A stretch of DNA of 64,000 nucleotides from Mycobacterium gordonae (GCF_002101675.1 NZ_LQOY01000257.1:1-64000), one strand, 5' to 3'; positions 51,807 through 60,760 are shown, numbered from the stretch's first letter. Notes: generated from the sequence alone by a model not told the origin. Numbers and translations are program-made.

Positions 51807-53099
51807 TCAGCTCACCGGGGCGCGGAAGGTGGCGATCAGCCCGCCGCCGTCGCGTGCGGCGAAGTCCACGCGACCGCCCATCGCCTCGACGATCTGTTGC
51901 ACGATCCACAGTCCGAGACCCGCCGTCCCGCGCTGGCCACCGAGGCTGACGTATTTGGTGGTCAGCTTGCCGAGGCTGTCGGCCGGGATACCCGGACCGC
52001 GGTCGGCTACGGCGACGACCAGCTCCTCGCCGTCGCGCCGGCACGTGACGTCGACCCGTTCGCCTCTGCCGTGCCGGGCCGCGTTCTCGAGCAGATTCGT
52101 CAGCACCCGGCGCAGCGCTTGGGCGTCCACCGCGACGGCGCCGACGTCGGCCTGCACGTGCAGCCGCGGCGGAGTCAGGCCGACGGAGTCCGCGGCGTCG
52201 AGGATCAAGTCGACAACCTCGACGCGACGGACCCGGCCCGTCGAGAACGTCGGGCGGCGGCTCAGCGCGACGTCGGATAAGGCGTCGAGCATGTCGGCGA
52301 TGTGATGCACGTGCCGCGCCACCAGCTGCAGGCTGGTCTCCCGGTCAGCGTCTGACATCGGCTGCGCGGCGGTGAGAGCTTCGGTCAGAGCCTCCAAAGA
52401 GGTTACCGGAGTGCGGAATTCGTGCACCAGAACCTGCAGTCCGTCTTGCTGGGACTGGTAGGAGCGCAGCAGGCGGGCCCGCAGGTCACGTTCCTCTTCG
52501 GCGGCCGCGTGTTCGGCTTCGGCTTCTACCAGCGCGCTCACCCGGGAGCGGTGTTCGCGTTCGGCGAGTGCGGACAGTCCGGCGGTGATGATTGCGACGA
52601 ACAGCAGGTACAGCGCCGACCAGCCGGCCAGTAGCGCCGGTGCCGCGGTGACGGGTTGCCGTGGTGATGCCGTCAATGCCACCGGGACATAGGCCGCCCC
52701 CAGAAGCAAAGCAACGCAGAGGGTTTCGACCAGAGACAACCGGGCCGCCGAGGCGATGACGGCCAAGGCCAGCACCGAGACGACCGGGCTGTACACGCCT
52801 CCGCTCAACGCGATCAGCGCCAGGGTGAACGCGGAGTCGAATGTGGTGACCAGCCAGGCATACCGGGTGCGCCGAACCTCCAGCTGCGGGTGGGCCATCA
52901 GCGCCGCCGCATAGGTCAGCGCACCGCCGAGCACCAACACTGTGGCCAGGGCGTGTTCGCGGACCCAGTACGGTCCGATCGCCAACAGCACACCGATCGA
53001 GATGACCACGGCGACCCGGACCGCCACCACGGTGCGGGCCAGTCCGTAGTCCTGGACGCCGAAGTCGAACTGATCGAGCGGTCTCACCCGGCTGACCAT
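51807..53099 (-). CDS. membrane sensor histidine kinase
   Basis: ATG 53099 gives 430 residues: N-terminal membrane domain of about six helices (VAVVISIGVLLAIGPYW, ALATVLVLGGALTYAAAL, LVETLCVALLLGAAYVPVAL), a coiled segment, HisKA with VHEFRTPVTS (phospho-His) and HATPase_c with NLLENAARHG, DRGPGIP and GTAGLGLWIV. The upstream frame to 53705 is antisense of the response regulator. Divergent from the response regulator, with only 24 bp between starts, so they form a two-component pair. It lies just upstream of the P450 gene (105 bp), which may be co-transcribed. Confidence 0.9.
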   Translation of the reverse strand: MVSRVRPLDQFDFGVQDYGLARTVVAVRVAVVISIGVLLAIGPYWVREHALATVLVLGGALTYAAALMAHPQLEVRRTRYAWLVTTFDSAFTLALIALSGGVYSPVVSVLALAVIASAARLSLVETLCVALLLGAAYVPVALTASPRQPVTAAPALLAGWSALYLLFVAIITAGLSALAEREHRSRVSALVEAEAEHAAAEEERDLRARLLRSYQSQQDGLQVLVHEFRTPVTSLEALTEALTAAQPMSDADRETSLQLVARHVHHIADMLDALSDVALSRRPTFSTGRVRRVEVVDLILDAADSVGLTPPRLHVQADVGAVAVDAQALRRVLTNLLENAARHGRGERVDVTCRRDGEELVVAVADRGPGIPADSLGKLTTKYVSLGGQRGTAGLGLWIVQQIVEAMGGRVDFAARDGGGLIATFRAPVS

Positions 53100-53123
53100 A
53101 GGGTTTGGGCTAGCATCACGGCA

Positions 53124-53798
53124 ATGAGCCGCTCGCCATATGTGGTGGTGATCGTCGACGACCACGAGCTGTTCGCGCAGGGCCTGGCCCTGTTGCTGAG
53201 CCGCGAATGGGGCGAATTGTTCACCGTCGGCGGCCAGACGACGTACGTGGAGGAGGCCGCCGATCTGGTGGCCCGCTGCAAGGCCGACGTGGCCATCATC
53301 GACCTGTCCATGCCGCCACTGGGCGGGGTAGCCGCCATCCGGCATATCAAGGCCCGCCACCCGGACACCCGGATACTCGCTTTGTCCGGGACCGACGACC
53401 TGGGCCTGGCCGAGGAGGCCTTGCGCGCCGGCGCCGACGGTTTCCTGCCCAAGACCGCCCGCCCGGAGGCGCTGGCCGGGCCGCTGTGGACGATCGCCGA
53501 GGGCCTGCGGGTGATCGACGGCGCACTGCTCGACGCGCTGCTGAGCAACACGCGCAAACCGCCGTCGGCGCTGTTGACCAGTCTCAGCGCCCAGGACCTC
53601 CGGCTGTGGACGTTGCTGGCGACCGGTGCGGAAACCGGCGACATCGCCCAGCGCATGCTGGTGTCGGAGCGGACCGCCAAACGGATGGTCGCCGCGCTGT
53701 TGCACAAACTCGGGGTCACCAACCGCATTGCGGCCGCCGCGCTGGCCGGACGGTTCGGCATCCTGGACGAGTCCGGCGAAACCGGCGGGCTCAGTTGA
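53124..53798 (+). CDS. LuxR/NarL-type response regulator
   Basis: ATG 53124; 224 residues. Receiver domain: VIVDDHELFAQG (acidic pocket), IIDLSMPPLGG (phospho-Asp), ALSGTDD and FLPKTA (conserved Lys). The C-terminal HTH is a divergent LuxR type (LSAQDLRLWTLLATGAETGD, RTAKRMVAALLHKLGVTNR). It pairs with the divergent histidine kinase and may regulate the P450/dehydrogenase genes. The last 8 bp overlap the convergent ferredoxin gene. Confidence 0.9.
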   Translation: MSRSPYVVVIVDDHELFAQGLALLLSREWGELFTVGGQTTYVEEAADLVARCKADVAIIDLSMPPLGGVAAIRHIKARHPDTRILALSGTDDLGLAEEALRAGADGFLPKTARPEALAGPLWTIAEGLRVIDGALLDALLSNTRKPPSALLTSLSAQDLRLWTLLATGAETGDIAQRMLVSERTAKRMVAALLHKLGVTNRIAAAALAGRFGILDESGETGGLS

Positions 53799-53985
53799 GG
53801 ATTCGGATCGCCTGTGCGGGACACATCGCGGCCGCTTGAATCACCAACTGGCGCTGGGTTTCCGGCGGATCCGGGTTGAGGACCACCACCTGGTCGGCGC
53901 CGTCCGGAAGATCGAACACCTCCGGTGCGGCCAGCAGACACTGGCCGTGGCCCTCGCACACCTCATAGTCGACAGTGACGTGCAT
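53791..53985 (-). CDS. 3Fe-4S-type ferredoxin
   Basis: ATG 53985 follows GGAGG at 6 bases. The 64-residue protein has cluster ligands VCEGHGQCLLAAPEVF and MCPAQAI, where one of the usual four Cys positions is replaced (CEGHGQC), typical of mycobacterial P450 redox partners with a 3Fe-4S cluster. It likely passes electrons to the P450 at 50430. It overlaps the response regulator gene end by 8 bp. Confidence 0.92.
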   Translation of the reverse strand: MHVTVDYEVCEGHGQCLLAAPEVFDLPDGADQVVVLNPDPPETQRQLVIQAAAMCPAQAIRILN

Positions 53986-54084
53986 GAACAACCTCCGGAT
54001 CTCACTGGCTGCCGTTCAGGCTGCCACCGGGGCCGGCGCGATGGGCGGCCCGCCCGCGCCAGAACTGGCCTGCACGGGCCAGTT

Positions 54085-54777
54085 TCACGACCTCGAGTTC
54101 AACAGCTCGTTGATCTTCTTGAGCCGCTTGGTCACCAATGTCCCGATATCCACCGAGCGGTCCGGCGAACACGTCACGATCTCGGCGACCACGTTGGCCT
54201 TGGCCAGCACCGCGAATTCACAAATCCACTGCTGGTCAGCAAGATTCGTCGTCCACTGCGCGGCTTCGGGCGGGCTCGGGGTCAACGGCGCCGGGTTCAC
54301 GGTCATCTTGCGCCCGTCGTCGCCCCAGGCCGTGACCGGATGCTGGCACCCGGACACCGTCTTGCGAACCGAGTCGAGGAACGCCGGGGCGTCGAAGCCG
54401 GCCGGATAGGTGGCCGACACCTCCAGAAGTTGATGTTGGTCCGTCCGGTGGTCCTGATGGGTGCGAGCCTCACGCCCGGTGTAGTTCGTCGGGAACAGGG
54501 GATAGCGGCCGAACGCGACGACGCCGTGGCACTCTGCCGGATCGGCGCCGACGAACAGTGCCGACTGCATGTCGTCCTCGGTGAGCGGGCTACCGGCCAC
54601 CACCGAAAACGAACCGGAAGGCGTCAGCAGATCCTCGAGTTGTGACGGTTGGATGGGTCCACTGGACGCCGGCCCTCTCGTTGCCGCCTTCGGGCTGCCG
54701 TCGACAACGATGGTGCAACCCGGAAGGGCGATGCAGCACAGAGCCACGAGGCACCCAACCGCTGCCGACTTGCGCAC
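54085..54777 (-). CDS. lipoprotein with PknH-like sensor domain
   Basis: GTG 54777 gives a lipoprotein signal (VRKSAAVGCLVALCCIALPGC, lipobox LPGC). The mature part resembles the extracellular PknH_C sensor domain: LEDLLTPSGSFSVVAGSPLTE, then ADPAECHGVVAFG and VSGCQHPVTAWG and WICEFAVLAKANVVAEI, with four cysteines placed as in that fold. Lipoproteins of this type (LpqQ/LpqA-like) are common in mycobacteria; ligand unknown. It is followed downstream by the ferredoxin gene on the same strand, about 100 bp away. Confidence 0.82.
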   Translation of the reverse strand: MRKSAAVGCLVALCCIALPGCTIVVDGSPKAATRGPASSGPIQPSQLEDLLTPSGSFSVVAGSPLTEDDMQSALFVGADPAECHGVVAFGRYPLFPTNYTGREARTHQDHRTDQHQLLEVSATYPAGFDAPAFLDSVRKTVSGCQHPVTAWGDDGRKMTVNPAPLTPSPPEAAQWTTNLADQQWICEFAVLAKANVVAEIVTCSPDRSVDIGTLVTKRLKKINELLNSRS

Positions 54778-54832
54778 GATCCCAGCATCCACGAACCGAC
54801 CGCGGTGCGCGCGACGACGCTGCAGTGCCACG

Positions 54833-55576
54833 TCAGATGTCGCTGAAGTTTCTCAACCGAGTGATCTGGTGGGCCACGTCGATCAGCTTGGTGTTGCGTT
54901 CCTGCGACAGGCGTTTGAGCAGTTCGAAGGCCTGAACGGCGTCGATGTTGAACCGGGCCATCAGGATGCCTTTGGCCTGCCCGATGACGTCGCGGGTGGC
55001 CAGCGCACTCAAAAAATGGCCTTCGCGACGCACGGTATCCCAGGCCAGGGCCGCGTGGGTGGCCAGGACGTAGCCTATCTCTTCAGCCGCTTCGTCGAAG
55101 GCATACGGCTGGTCGGCGTAGAGGTTCAGGGCGCCCAGTGTGTGTTCGGAGGCGAACAGGCGAAACGACAGGATCGACCGCACCGGCGTGGCTGCCAGCG
55201 CCTCTCGCCGGTAGCTCGGCCAGCGTTGGTCGTTCCTGAGGTCGTCGATCCGGATGGTGTGCTGGTGCCAGGCGGCGACGAGGCAGGGACCCTCTTTGTT
55301 CCGCTGTTGAATACCGTCGAGAAGTGCGGGATAGCGGTGGGTCGTCGCGGGTGTACGAATCTCTCTGGCCGGTGTCACAAGGGTGATTCCGGCGTACTGC
55401 GCCGCGTCTACGGCGTGGACGGCGTACTCGACCATGCGCTGTGCCACCGTGTCGGCCGCATCTGGGGGACTGCTGTGCAGACTTCGAGCAAGGTCAGCTA
55501 TGCGGTGATGAATGTCCCTGCCACGGCCGTCCTCGCTCAGCTTTCCTCCCCTTGCTCGGTGCGTGAATACGACCAT
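54833..55576 (-). CDS. GAF-ANTAR domain regulator
   Basis: ATG 55576 gives 247 residues: a GAF sensor domain (about 30-175, TVAQRMVEYAVHAVDAAQYA, then SILSFRLFASEHTLGALNLYA) and a C-terminal ANTAR RNA-binding domain (about 185-240, ATRDVIGQAKGILMARFNID, AFELLKRLSQERN). ANTAR proteins bind paired hexanucleotide hairpins in mRNA and prevent termination. Start position is uncertain because the upstream frame is open to 55765. It is divergent from the AraC gene. Confidence 0.87.
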   Translation of the reverse strand: MVVFTHRARGGKLSEDGRGRDIHHRIADLARSLHSSPPDAADTVAQRMVEYAVHAVDAAQYAGITLVTPAREIRTPATTHRYPALLDGIQQRNKEGPCLVAAWHQHTIRIDDLRNDQRWPSYRREALAATPVRSILSFRLFASEHTLGALNLYADQPYAFDEAAEEIGYVLATHAALAWDTVRREGHFLSALATRDVIGQAKGILMARFNIDAVQAFELLKRLSQERNTKLIDVAHQITRLRNFSDI

Positions 55577-55712
55577 ATCGGCGGAAACGTTGCTGCTCAG
55601 GCCGTCAAGCGAATGCGAGCGTGACTTTTGCCTTCGCGTAGTGGACACTGGGAGACAAGATCGGCTCAACCACGATGCCGTGTGGGTTTTGCCGACTGAA
55701 TGGAACGTGGCG

Positions 55713-56663
55713 ATGTCTACCGTTCTTCTTGATACCACCGATCCCGCCGAAGCTGTGAATGGCATTTGTGCGGCCTATGAGCGAGTGCAGCTGTTTCGGC
55801 AGCCCAGCAGCGAGGGGGGACGCACCCGTATTCGCCGAACAACCCTGGGTTCGCTCGATGTCAACGAGATACAGCTGGGTTGCGAGCTGGGTTTTCGGAC
55901 GGATCCGCCCGACCGCATCTACCTGGCCCGGATGCGCTCGGGCACGTTCGTCTATGAGTGGATGAAGCATCGGCAGCTGATCTTCGGCACTGACGACGTC
56001 GCGGCGTACGACGGTTCGGAAGGTGGGCCGTTCACCGGCTGGGCCGCACGCACGCACTGTGATGTCCTGTCCATCGACCGGCGCGCGCTCAGCGAGGTGG
56101 CGACCGGGCCGGGCAACGCGCCCGTCCGGCTTACCGGGCTGGTGCCCGTCTCACCGGAAGCCAAGCGACACCTGCTGCGCGTCGCGGACTACGTCTGCGA
56201 GAGCGTGTCGGAGGATATACCGGTCGTCCGAGAACCGTTGATCAGCAGCACCATTCAGCGCTACCTGGCGGCAAGCATCCTGGCCGCTTTCCCCAGCACC
56301 GCGGTGCTGGACACCACCGTCGAGGACCAGCGGGACAGCACCCCCCAATTATTGCGCCGCGCAGTCGCTTTCATCGATGACAACGCACATGCCGACATCT
56401 CGCTGGCCGACATCGCCAATGCGATCTTCGTGACGCCGCGGGCATTGCAATACATGTTCCGCAAACACCGCGACTGCACTCCTACGGAATATCTGAGGCA
56501 GGTGCGCCTGCACCACGCCCACCTGGAGCTGGTCGCGGGCAACCGCGACACCACCTCCGTAGGCGAGATCGCGCGCAAGTGGGGGTTCGGCCACATGGGG
56601 CGGTTCGCCGCCTATTACCGGCAGCACTACGGCCAGAGCCCGCACGTGACCTTGCTCGGGTGA
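55713..56663 (+). CDS. AraC-family transcriptional regulator
   Basis: ATG 55713; 316 residues. The N-terminal ligand-binding domain resembles that of AraC-binding-like (PF14525) proteins: RIRRTTLGSLDVNEIQLGCE, YEWMKHRQLIFGTDD. The C-terminal double HTH is clear: DISLADIANAIFVTPRALQYMFR, CTPTEYLRQVRLHHAHLEL and GEIARKWGFGHMGRFAAYYR. Target unknown; the divergent GAF-ANTAR gene and the following MerR operon are candidates. Confidence 0.9.
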   Translation: MSTVLLDTTDPAEAVNGICAAYERVQLFRQPSSEGGRTRIRRTTLGSLDVNEIQLGCELGFRTDPPDRIYLARMRSGTFVYEWMKHRQLIFGTDDVAAYDGSEGGPFTGWAARTHCDVLSIDRRALSEVATGPGNAPVRLTGLVPVSPEAKRHLLRVADYVCESVSEDIPVVREPLISSTIQRYLAASILAAFPSTAVLDTTVEDQRDSTPQLLRRAVAFIDDNAHADISLADIANAIFVTPRALQYMFRKHRDCTPTEYLRQVRLHHAHLELVAGNRDTTSVGEIARKWGFGHMGRFAAYYRQHYGQSPHVTLLG

Positions 56664-56680
56664 ACACGGCCGCCAGACAT

Positions 56681-56707
56681 TGACAGTGTCATGTTAACAG
56701 TGTCAGT
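56681..56707. promoter_or_regulatory. repeated TGACAGTGTCA operator in MerR promoter
   Basis: TGACAGTGTCA (56681-56691) is a palindrome around a central G, and a second copy of its core, AACAGTGTCAGT, lies at 56696-56707. They sit 9-35 bp before the MerR ATG, where an autoregulator would bind. The same palindrome occurs inside the MerR gene at 57150-57160. Confidence 0.7.
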
Positions 56708-56715
56708 ATTGAGTC

Positions 56716-57321
56716 ATGCCGGAAGAGGCGGCCTGGACGCTGGACGAGTTGGTGGGGCGGGTAGGCGCCGTCCTGGCCACCGTCACGTATCCGGGATCGC
56801 CCAATGGGCGGGTCCGCGATCTGCCCGACCGGCGCGCAGTGCGGTGGTATACGACGACCGGACTCGTCGACCGGCCGGTCATGCAGGGGCGCAACGCGAT
56901 CTACCAAACCCGGCACTTGCTGCAGATCGTCGCCGTCAAACAGCTGCAGGCGCAGGGGCTTTCGCTGGCCGAGATACAGGCGAAATTGGCCGGAGCCACC
57001 GACGAGACGCTGCGGCGGATCGCCGACGTGCCCGGCGAGACCACGGCTGAGCCGGCACACAGCACACCGCCGGCGACGCCAACGGGTACTGCCCGGCGGA
57101 GCCGATTCTGGACCGAGCCCCCCGCTGCCGAACCGACGATCGACCGCGCTGACACTGTCACGGCCCTGGCCGCCGTGAGCCTGCCCGGTGGGGCGATGCT
57201 GCTGGTGCCGGCGCGACCCGACGACAACGACATTCCGGCGATTCGCTCGGCCGCCGCGCCCTTGCTCAAATTACTGGCCGATCGCGGCCTGCTGTCCCTC
57301 GATGATCGGAGCGCGCTATGA
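56716..57321 (+). CDS. MerR-family transcriptional regulator
   Basis: The 201-residue protein has a MerR-type winged HTH at about 8-80 (WTLDELVGRVGAVLA, RAVRWYTTTGLVDRPVMQGR, YQTRHLLQIVAVKQLQAQGL, SLAEIQAKL), then a less ordered C-terminal part without metal-binding cysteines. The gene overlaps the VIT/VWA gene by 4 bp (ATGA), and TGACAGTGTCA-type sites precede it, so it is probably an autoregulated local regulator of this operon. Confidence 0.88.
   Translation: MPEEAAWTLDELVGRVGAVLATVTYPGSPNGRVRDLPDRRAVRWYTTTGLVDRPVMQGRNAIYQTRHLLQIVAVKQLQAQGLSLAEIQAKLAGATDETLRRIADVPGETTAEPAHSTPPATPTGTARRSRFWTEPPAAEPTIDRADTVTALAAVSLPGGAMLLVPARPDDNDIPAIRSAAAPLLKLLADRGLLSLDDRSAL
57150..57160. promoter_or_regulatory. 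intragenic copy of the MerR operator palindrome
   Basis: TGACACTGTCA inside the MerR coding region is the exact reverse complement of the promoter site at 56681-56691. It may be a second binding site allowing looping or roadblock repression, or chance. Confidence 0.4.
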
Positions 57322-60188
57322 CAGTCCGCATTACGTCGGTAACCGACGGCCAGACGCAGTGCGCTGGTGACGACGTCCCGGGCAGTTTGCGTACCGAGCG
57401 TGGCAATCTCCCGCTTGACCGCATCGACATACGCGTCGACATCACCGGTCTCACCAGCCAGGTCGAACTGACCCAGGACTTCGTCAATACCTTCGACGTA
57501 CCCCTGGAAGCCAGCTATGTGTTCCCGCTGCCTGAGCGAGCCGCGGCGACCGGCATGCGGGTGACCACGAACGGCCGTGTGGTGCGGGCGGTGCTGGCTG
57601 AACGTGAGGTTGCGCGGCGAGATTACGACCGTGCGGTCACCTCGGGGCGACGAGCCTCGATCGCCGAAGAGGAGCGGCCGGACGTTTTCACCATGCGGGT
57701 CGGCAATATCCTGCCGGGCGAAAGAATCAGAGTGGCAATCACCCTCGTCAGCCCGCTGGCTTGTGCCGACGGCGAGGCGACGTTCCGCTTCCCGCTTGTC
57801 GTTGCGCCGCGGCACATCTCGGGTGAGCCCCTGGATGGGGCCGCCGTCGGAGACGGATACGCCGACGACACCGACGCCGTCCCCGACGCCTCGCGGATCA
57901 CCCCGCCGGTGCTGCTGCCGGGCTACCCCCACCCGGTTGCCTTGACCATCGATGTCGGCATCGACCCTGACGGCCTGACACTGTCCGAGCTCCACTCCAG
58001 CCTGCCCACCGAACCCGCTGACGGCGGACGCATCCGGGTGCTGCCGGGCCAGCGCGCCGATCGGGATCTCGTTCTGCGCCTGCGCTATGGCGCCGACGAC
58101 GTCACCGACTCGCTCCTGCTGGTCCCCGACGCCGACGGGGACGAAGGAACTTACCAACTCACGGTGCTTCCCCCGAAGTCGAGCGCCTCGCCCCGTCCCC
58201 GCGATCTGGTGCTGTTGCTGGACCACTCGGCCAGCATGGGCGGCTGGAAGATGTCGGCCGCGCGACGGGCGGCGGCGCGCATCATCGACACGCTCAGCAG
58301 CACCGACCGGTTCGCCGTGCTCACGTTCAGCGACCGGATAGAGCGCCCGGCGGGTCTTCCCAACGGGCTAATCGAAGCTACTGACCGCAACCGGTTCCGC
58401 GCGGTAGAGCACCTCGCCGGTGTCGAGTCCCGCGGCGCCAGTGAGCTTTTCGCGCCGCTGCGGGCGGGGCTGACGTTGCTGCGAGAGAGCCATGGCCGGG
58501 ACGCGGTCGTCGTCCTGGTCACCGACGGCCAGGTCGGCAATGAGGACCAGCTGCTGCGCGGACTCGCAGCGGACTTCCGGCGGGTTCGGGTGCTTGCCGT
58601 CGGTATCGACCAAGCGGTGAACGCAGGCTTGCTCAGCCGCCTGGCCAGCGCCGGCGGTGGGCATTGCGAGCTGGTGGAAAGCGAGGATCGGCTGGATGAG
58701 GCAATGGAAGCGATCCACCGTCGCGTCGGCACGCCGTTCGCGCACTCACTGTCGGTGCACGGGGCAGGACTGACCATCATCGATGACACGACGACGCCGG
58801 CGCGCATACCGGACGCGGCGCCAGGGGTGCCGCTGGTTGTCAGTGGCCGGTACCGGGGCAGCGCGGACGGTTCGATCACGTTGCGCGGCAAGGACCTTGG
58901 CGGTGCCGACTGGTCGGTCGAGGTTGCCGGAAGGTGCCGGCAAGTGCCGGCGGTGACCGCGGCCTGGGCGCGGGCGCACCTGCGCGACCTGGAGGACCGC
59001 TATGCCTCGGCGTCGGGAAACGGTTCACCGGACTTGGCGCAGCGGATCGTCGACACGTCGTTGCGCTTCGGCGTGCTGTGCCGGTTCACCGCCTTCGTGT
59101 GTGCAGACGGACCGGTTGTCGCCGTGGGCGAATTGCCGCATCGGGTCATGCAGCCGGTCGAGGCGCCCGCCGGCTGGGAGCCGGGTCCGGTCGCACCGAT
59201 GACCTCTGGTGCGGACGGACCACGGGCCAGCGTGACGGCGACCCAGCCCCGAACGGTGAAGTTGCGCAATGTGATTGTGGTAGCGGTGCTGGCCGTTCTG
59301 GTGCTGGGTGGAGGCTGGGTCTGGTCGGTGGGCCGGGGCGGTCCGTCGATGGCGACCCGCGATGGTGTGGCGGGAGGCAAGTTGACGGAGACACCGGGAC
59401 AGAGCCGCGGCCAGCCGAGCGGCCAGATTCCCGAGACGATGGGCAGCGGCATTGCCGACCAGACCACCGTCAATCCGGCGCCACTGGCGCCTGCCCCGGA
59501 CAACAACTTCAAACGCGACATCGTCACCAACGGGTCGCTGCGGCTGGTCGCCGCCGATCCCGGCGCGGTGGCCGACCGGCTCGTCGCCGCGGTGAATGAC
59601 GCAGGGGGCAGGGTGGATTCGCGGTCGGAGCAATCCGGCGTGTCGTCGCCGGTGGTCGGCATCACCATGCGCATCCCAGCGGACAAGCTCGACGGATTGC
59701 TGGTCGACGCGAAGAAACTGGGGACCGTTCAGTCGATGTCGATCACCCACACCGACGTCACCACCCAACGCGTCGACCTCGACGCCCGCATCGATGCGTT
59801 GCAGACCTCGGTCAAGCGCTTGCTGGAGCTGATGGGCAAAGCCGGCAATGTCGCCGACCTGCTGGCCGCCGAGTCGTCGCTGACACAGCGGCAGGCGGAG
59901 TTGGATTCGCTCAAGGCGCAGCGCAGCACACTGCACGACGAAATTGACTATGCGACAATCACTGTCAACATCTCCGCTGAGTCGACGGTCTCCCACCCGG
60001 GTTTCTTCGGCGAGCTGGAGCGAGGCTGGCACTCGGTGCTTGCGGCGGCACACGGGAGCTTGCTCCGGATCGGATTCCTGGCGCCCTGGCTGGTGCTGTT
60101 GGCACTGCCCGTGGTGGGCCTGGTGTTGGTGATGCGGCGGATGTCCGCGCCGCGGAGGGCCGGTGGTCCCGCGGCCGACGAGGACTGA
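57318..60188 (+). CDS. VIT-VWA protein fused to a membrane-spanning DUF4349 domain
   Basis: This 956-residue protein begins at ATG 57318, overlapping the MerR stop. Domains: VIT (about 15-150; VDITGLTSQVELTQDFVNTF, YVFPLPERAAATG); VWA (about 295-465) with complete MIDAS D302-x-S304-x-S306 (LDHSASM) and VTDGQVG; a transmembrane helix at about 651-671 (VIVVAVLAVLVLGGGWVW); then DUF4349 (about 730-940; DIVTNGSLRLVAADPGAVAD, a coiled coil with DLDARIDALQTSVKRLLELM) ending in a second transmembrane helix (LAPWLVLLALPVVGLVLVM). There is no signal peptide, so VIT-VWA should be cytosolic and the DUF4349 part extracytoplasmic. VIT-VWA and DUF4349 are usually separate proteins. Function unknown; a metal-dependent protein-interaction and envelope-sensing role is inferred. 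Confidence 0.9.
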   Translation: MTVRITSVTDGQTQCAGDDVPGSLRTERGNLPLDRIDIRVDITGLTSQVELTQDFVNTFDVPLEASYVFPLPERAAATGMRVTTNGRVVRAVLAEREVARRDYDRAVTSGRRASIAEEERPDVFTMRVGNILPGERIRVAITLVSPLACADGEATFRFPLVVAPRHISGEPLDGAAVGDGYADDTDAVPDASRITPPVLLPGYPHPVALTIDVGIDPDGLTLSELHSSLPTEPADGGRIRVLPGQRADRDLVLRLRYGADDVTDSLLLVPDADGDEGTYQLTVLPPKSSASPRPRDLVLLLDHSASMGGWKMSAARRAAARIIDTLSSTDRFAVLTFSDRIERPAGLPNGLIEATDRNRFRAVEHLAGVESRGASELFAPLRAGLTLLRESHGRDAVVVLVTDGQVGNEDQLLRGLAADFRRVRVLAVGIDQAVNAGLLSRLASAGGGHCELVESEDRLDEAMEAIHRRVGTPFAHSLSVHGAGLTIIDDTTTPARIPDAAPGVPLVVSGRYRGSADGSITLRGKDLGGADWSVEVAGRCRQVPAVTAAWARAHLRDLEDRYASASGNGSPDLAQRIVDTSLRFGVLCRFTAFVCADGPVVAVGELPHRVMQPVEAPAGWEPGPVAPMTSGADGPRASVTATQPRTVKLRNVIVVAVLAVLVLGGGWVWSVGRGGPSMATRDGVAGGKLTETPGQSRGQPSGQIPETMGSGIADQTTVNPAPLAPAPDNNFKRDIVTNGSLRLVAADPGAVADRLVAAVNDAGGRVDSRSEQSGVSSPVVGITMRIPADKLDGLLVDAKKLGTVQSMSITHTDVTTQRVDLDARIDALQTSVKRLLELMGKAGNVADLLAAESSLTQRQAELDSLKAQRSTLHDEIDYATITVNISAESTVSHPGFFGELERGWHSVLAAAHGSLLRIGFLAPWLVLLALPVVGLVLVMRRMSAPRRAGGPAADED

Positions 60189-60204
60189 GTCACACCGAGG
60201 ACTG

Positions 60205-60222
60205 TTTCAATTGTTTCAATTG
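60205..60222. promoter_or_regulatory. tandem TTTCAATTG repeats upstream of toxin-antitoxin pair
   Basis: Two perfect adjacent copies of TTTCAATTG, each containing the CAATTG palindrome, lie 25 bp before the antitoxin ATG. The site is AT-rich in a GC-rich genome and is a likely autoregulatory site or core promoter. Confidence 0.55.
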
Positions 60223-60247
60223 ACTGGCCGCGGGATAGAATGGCGCC

Positions 60248-60760
60248 ATGTCTCCCGTCCATGCGCTCGTCAGTCAGGTCGAGGAACGCGTCCGGCGTGA
60301 CCCGGATTTCGCCAAGCTCCTCGACGCGCTGCTGGACGTGCCGACGGTGCCCATGGAGGAACTCGAGCGCGTCGCCGCGCGCAAGCTCAACAGTGAGCGG
60401 CGCGACGGCGTGCTGAGCGATTTCCGGGCCGGCGCACTGCCGACGCGCGAGGTCCAGGCGCGGCTGGGCTACGAGACGCCCCAGGCCGTGCATGAACTGC
60501 GCCGGCGCGGAAAGGTGCTCGGCGTCACGGTCGGCAACAACACCTGGTTCCCGGCCTGGCAGTTCGACGGCGCCCGGCTGCGTCCGGACCTTCCGCAGAT
60601 CCTCTTGCTACTGGCACGATTCACCTCCGACCCGGTCGTCGCCGATCGCGTCATGCGGATCAAGCGCGAGGAGTTGGCGGGCGCGTCCATTTCGGAGGCG
60701 CTGCGCCGCAAGAAGACCGTCAACACCGCCTGGCAGCTGCTCAACGCCGTCGGTGCCTAG
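60248..60760 (+). CDS. antitoxin-like DNA-binding protein of a RES-type pair
   Basis: The 170-residue protein precedes and overlaps the RES toxin gene by 8 bp, the usual antitoxin-first order. It has a helical N-terminus, a possible HTH (LPTREVQARLGYETPQAVHELRRRG) and a C-terminal segment VTVGNNTWFPAWQFDGARLR followed by helices, recalling the region by which MbcA-type antitoxins cover the toxin. It likely neutralises the toxin and represses the operon through the repeats at 60205-60222. Identity as antitoxin rests on context more than on clear homology. Confidence 0.75.
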   Translation: MSPVHALVSQVEERVRRDPDFAKLLDALLDVPTVPMEELERVAARKLNSERRDGVLSDFRAGALPTREVQARLGYETPQAVHELRRRGKVLGVTVGNNTWFPAWQFDGARLRPDLPQILLLLARFTSDPVVADRVMRIKREELAGASISEALRRKKTVNTAWQLLNAVGA

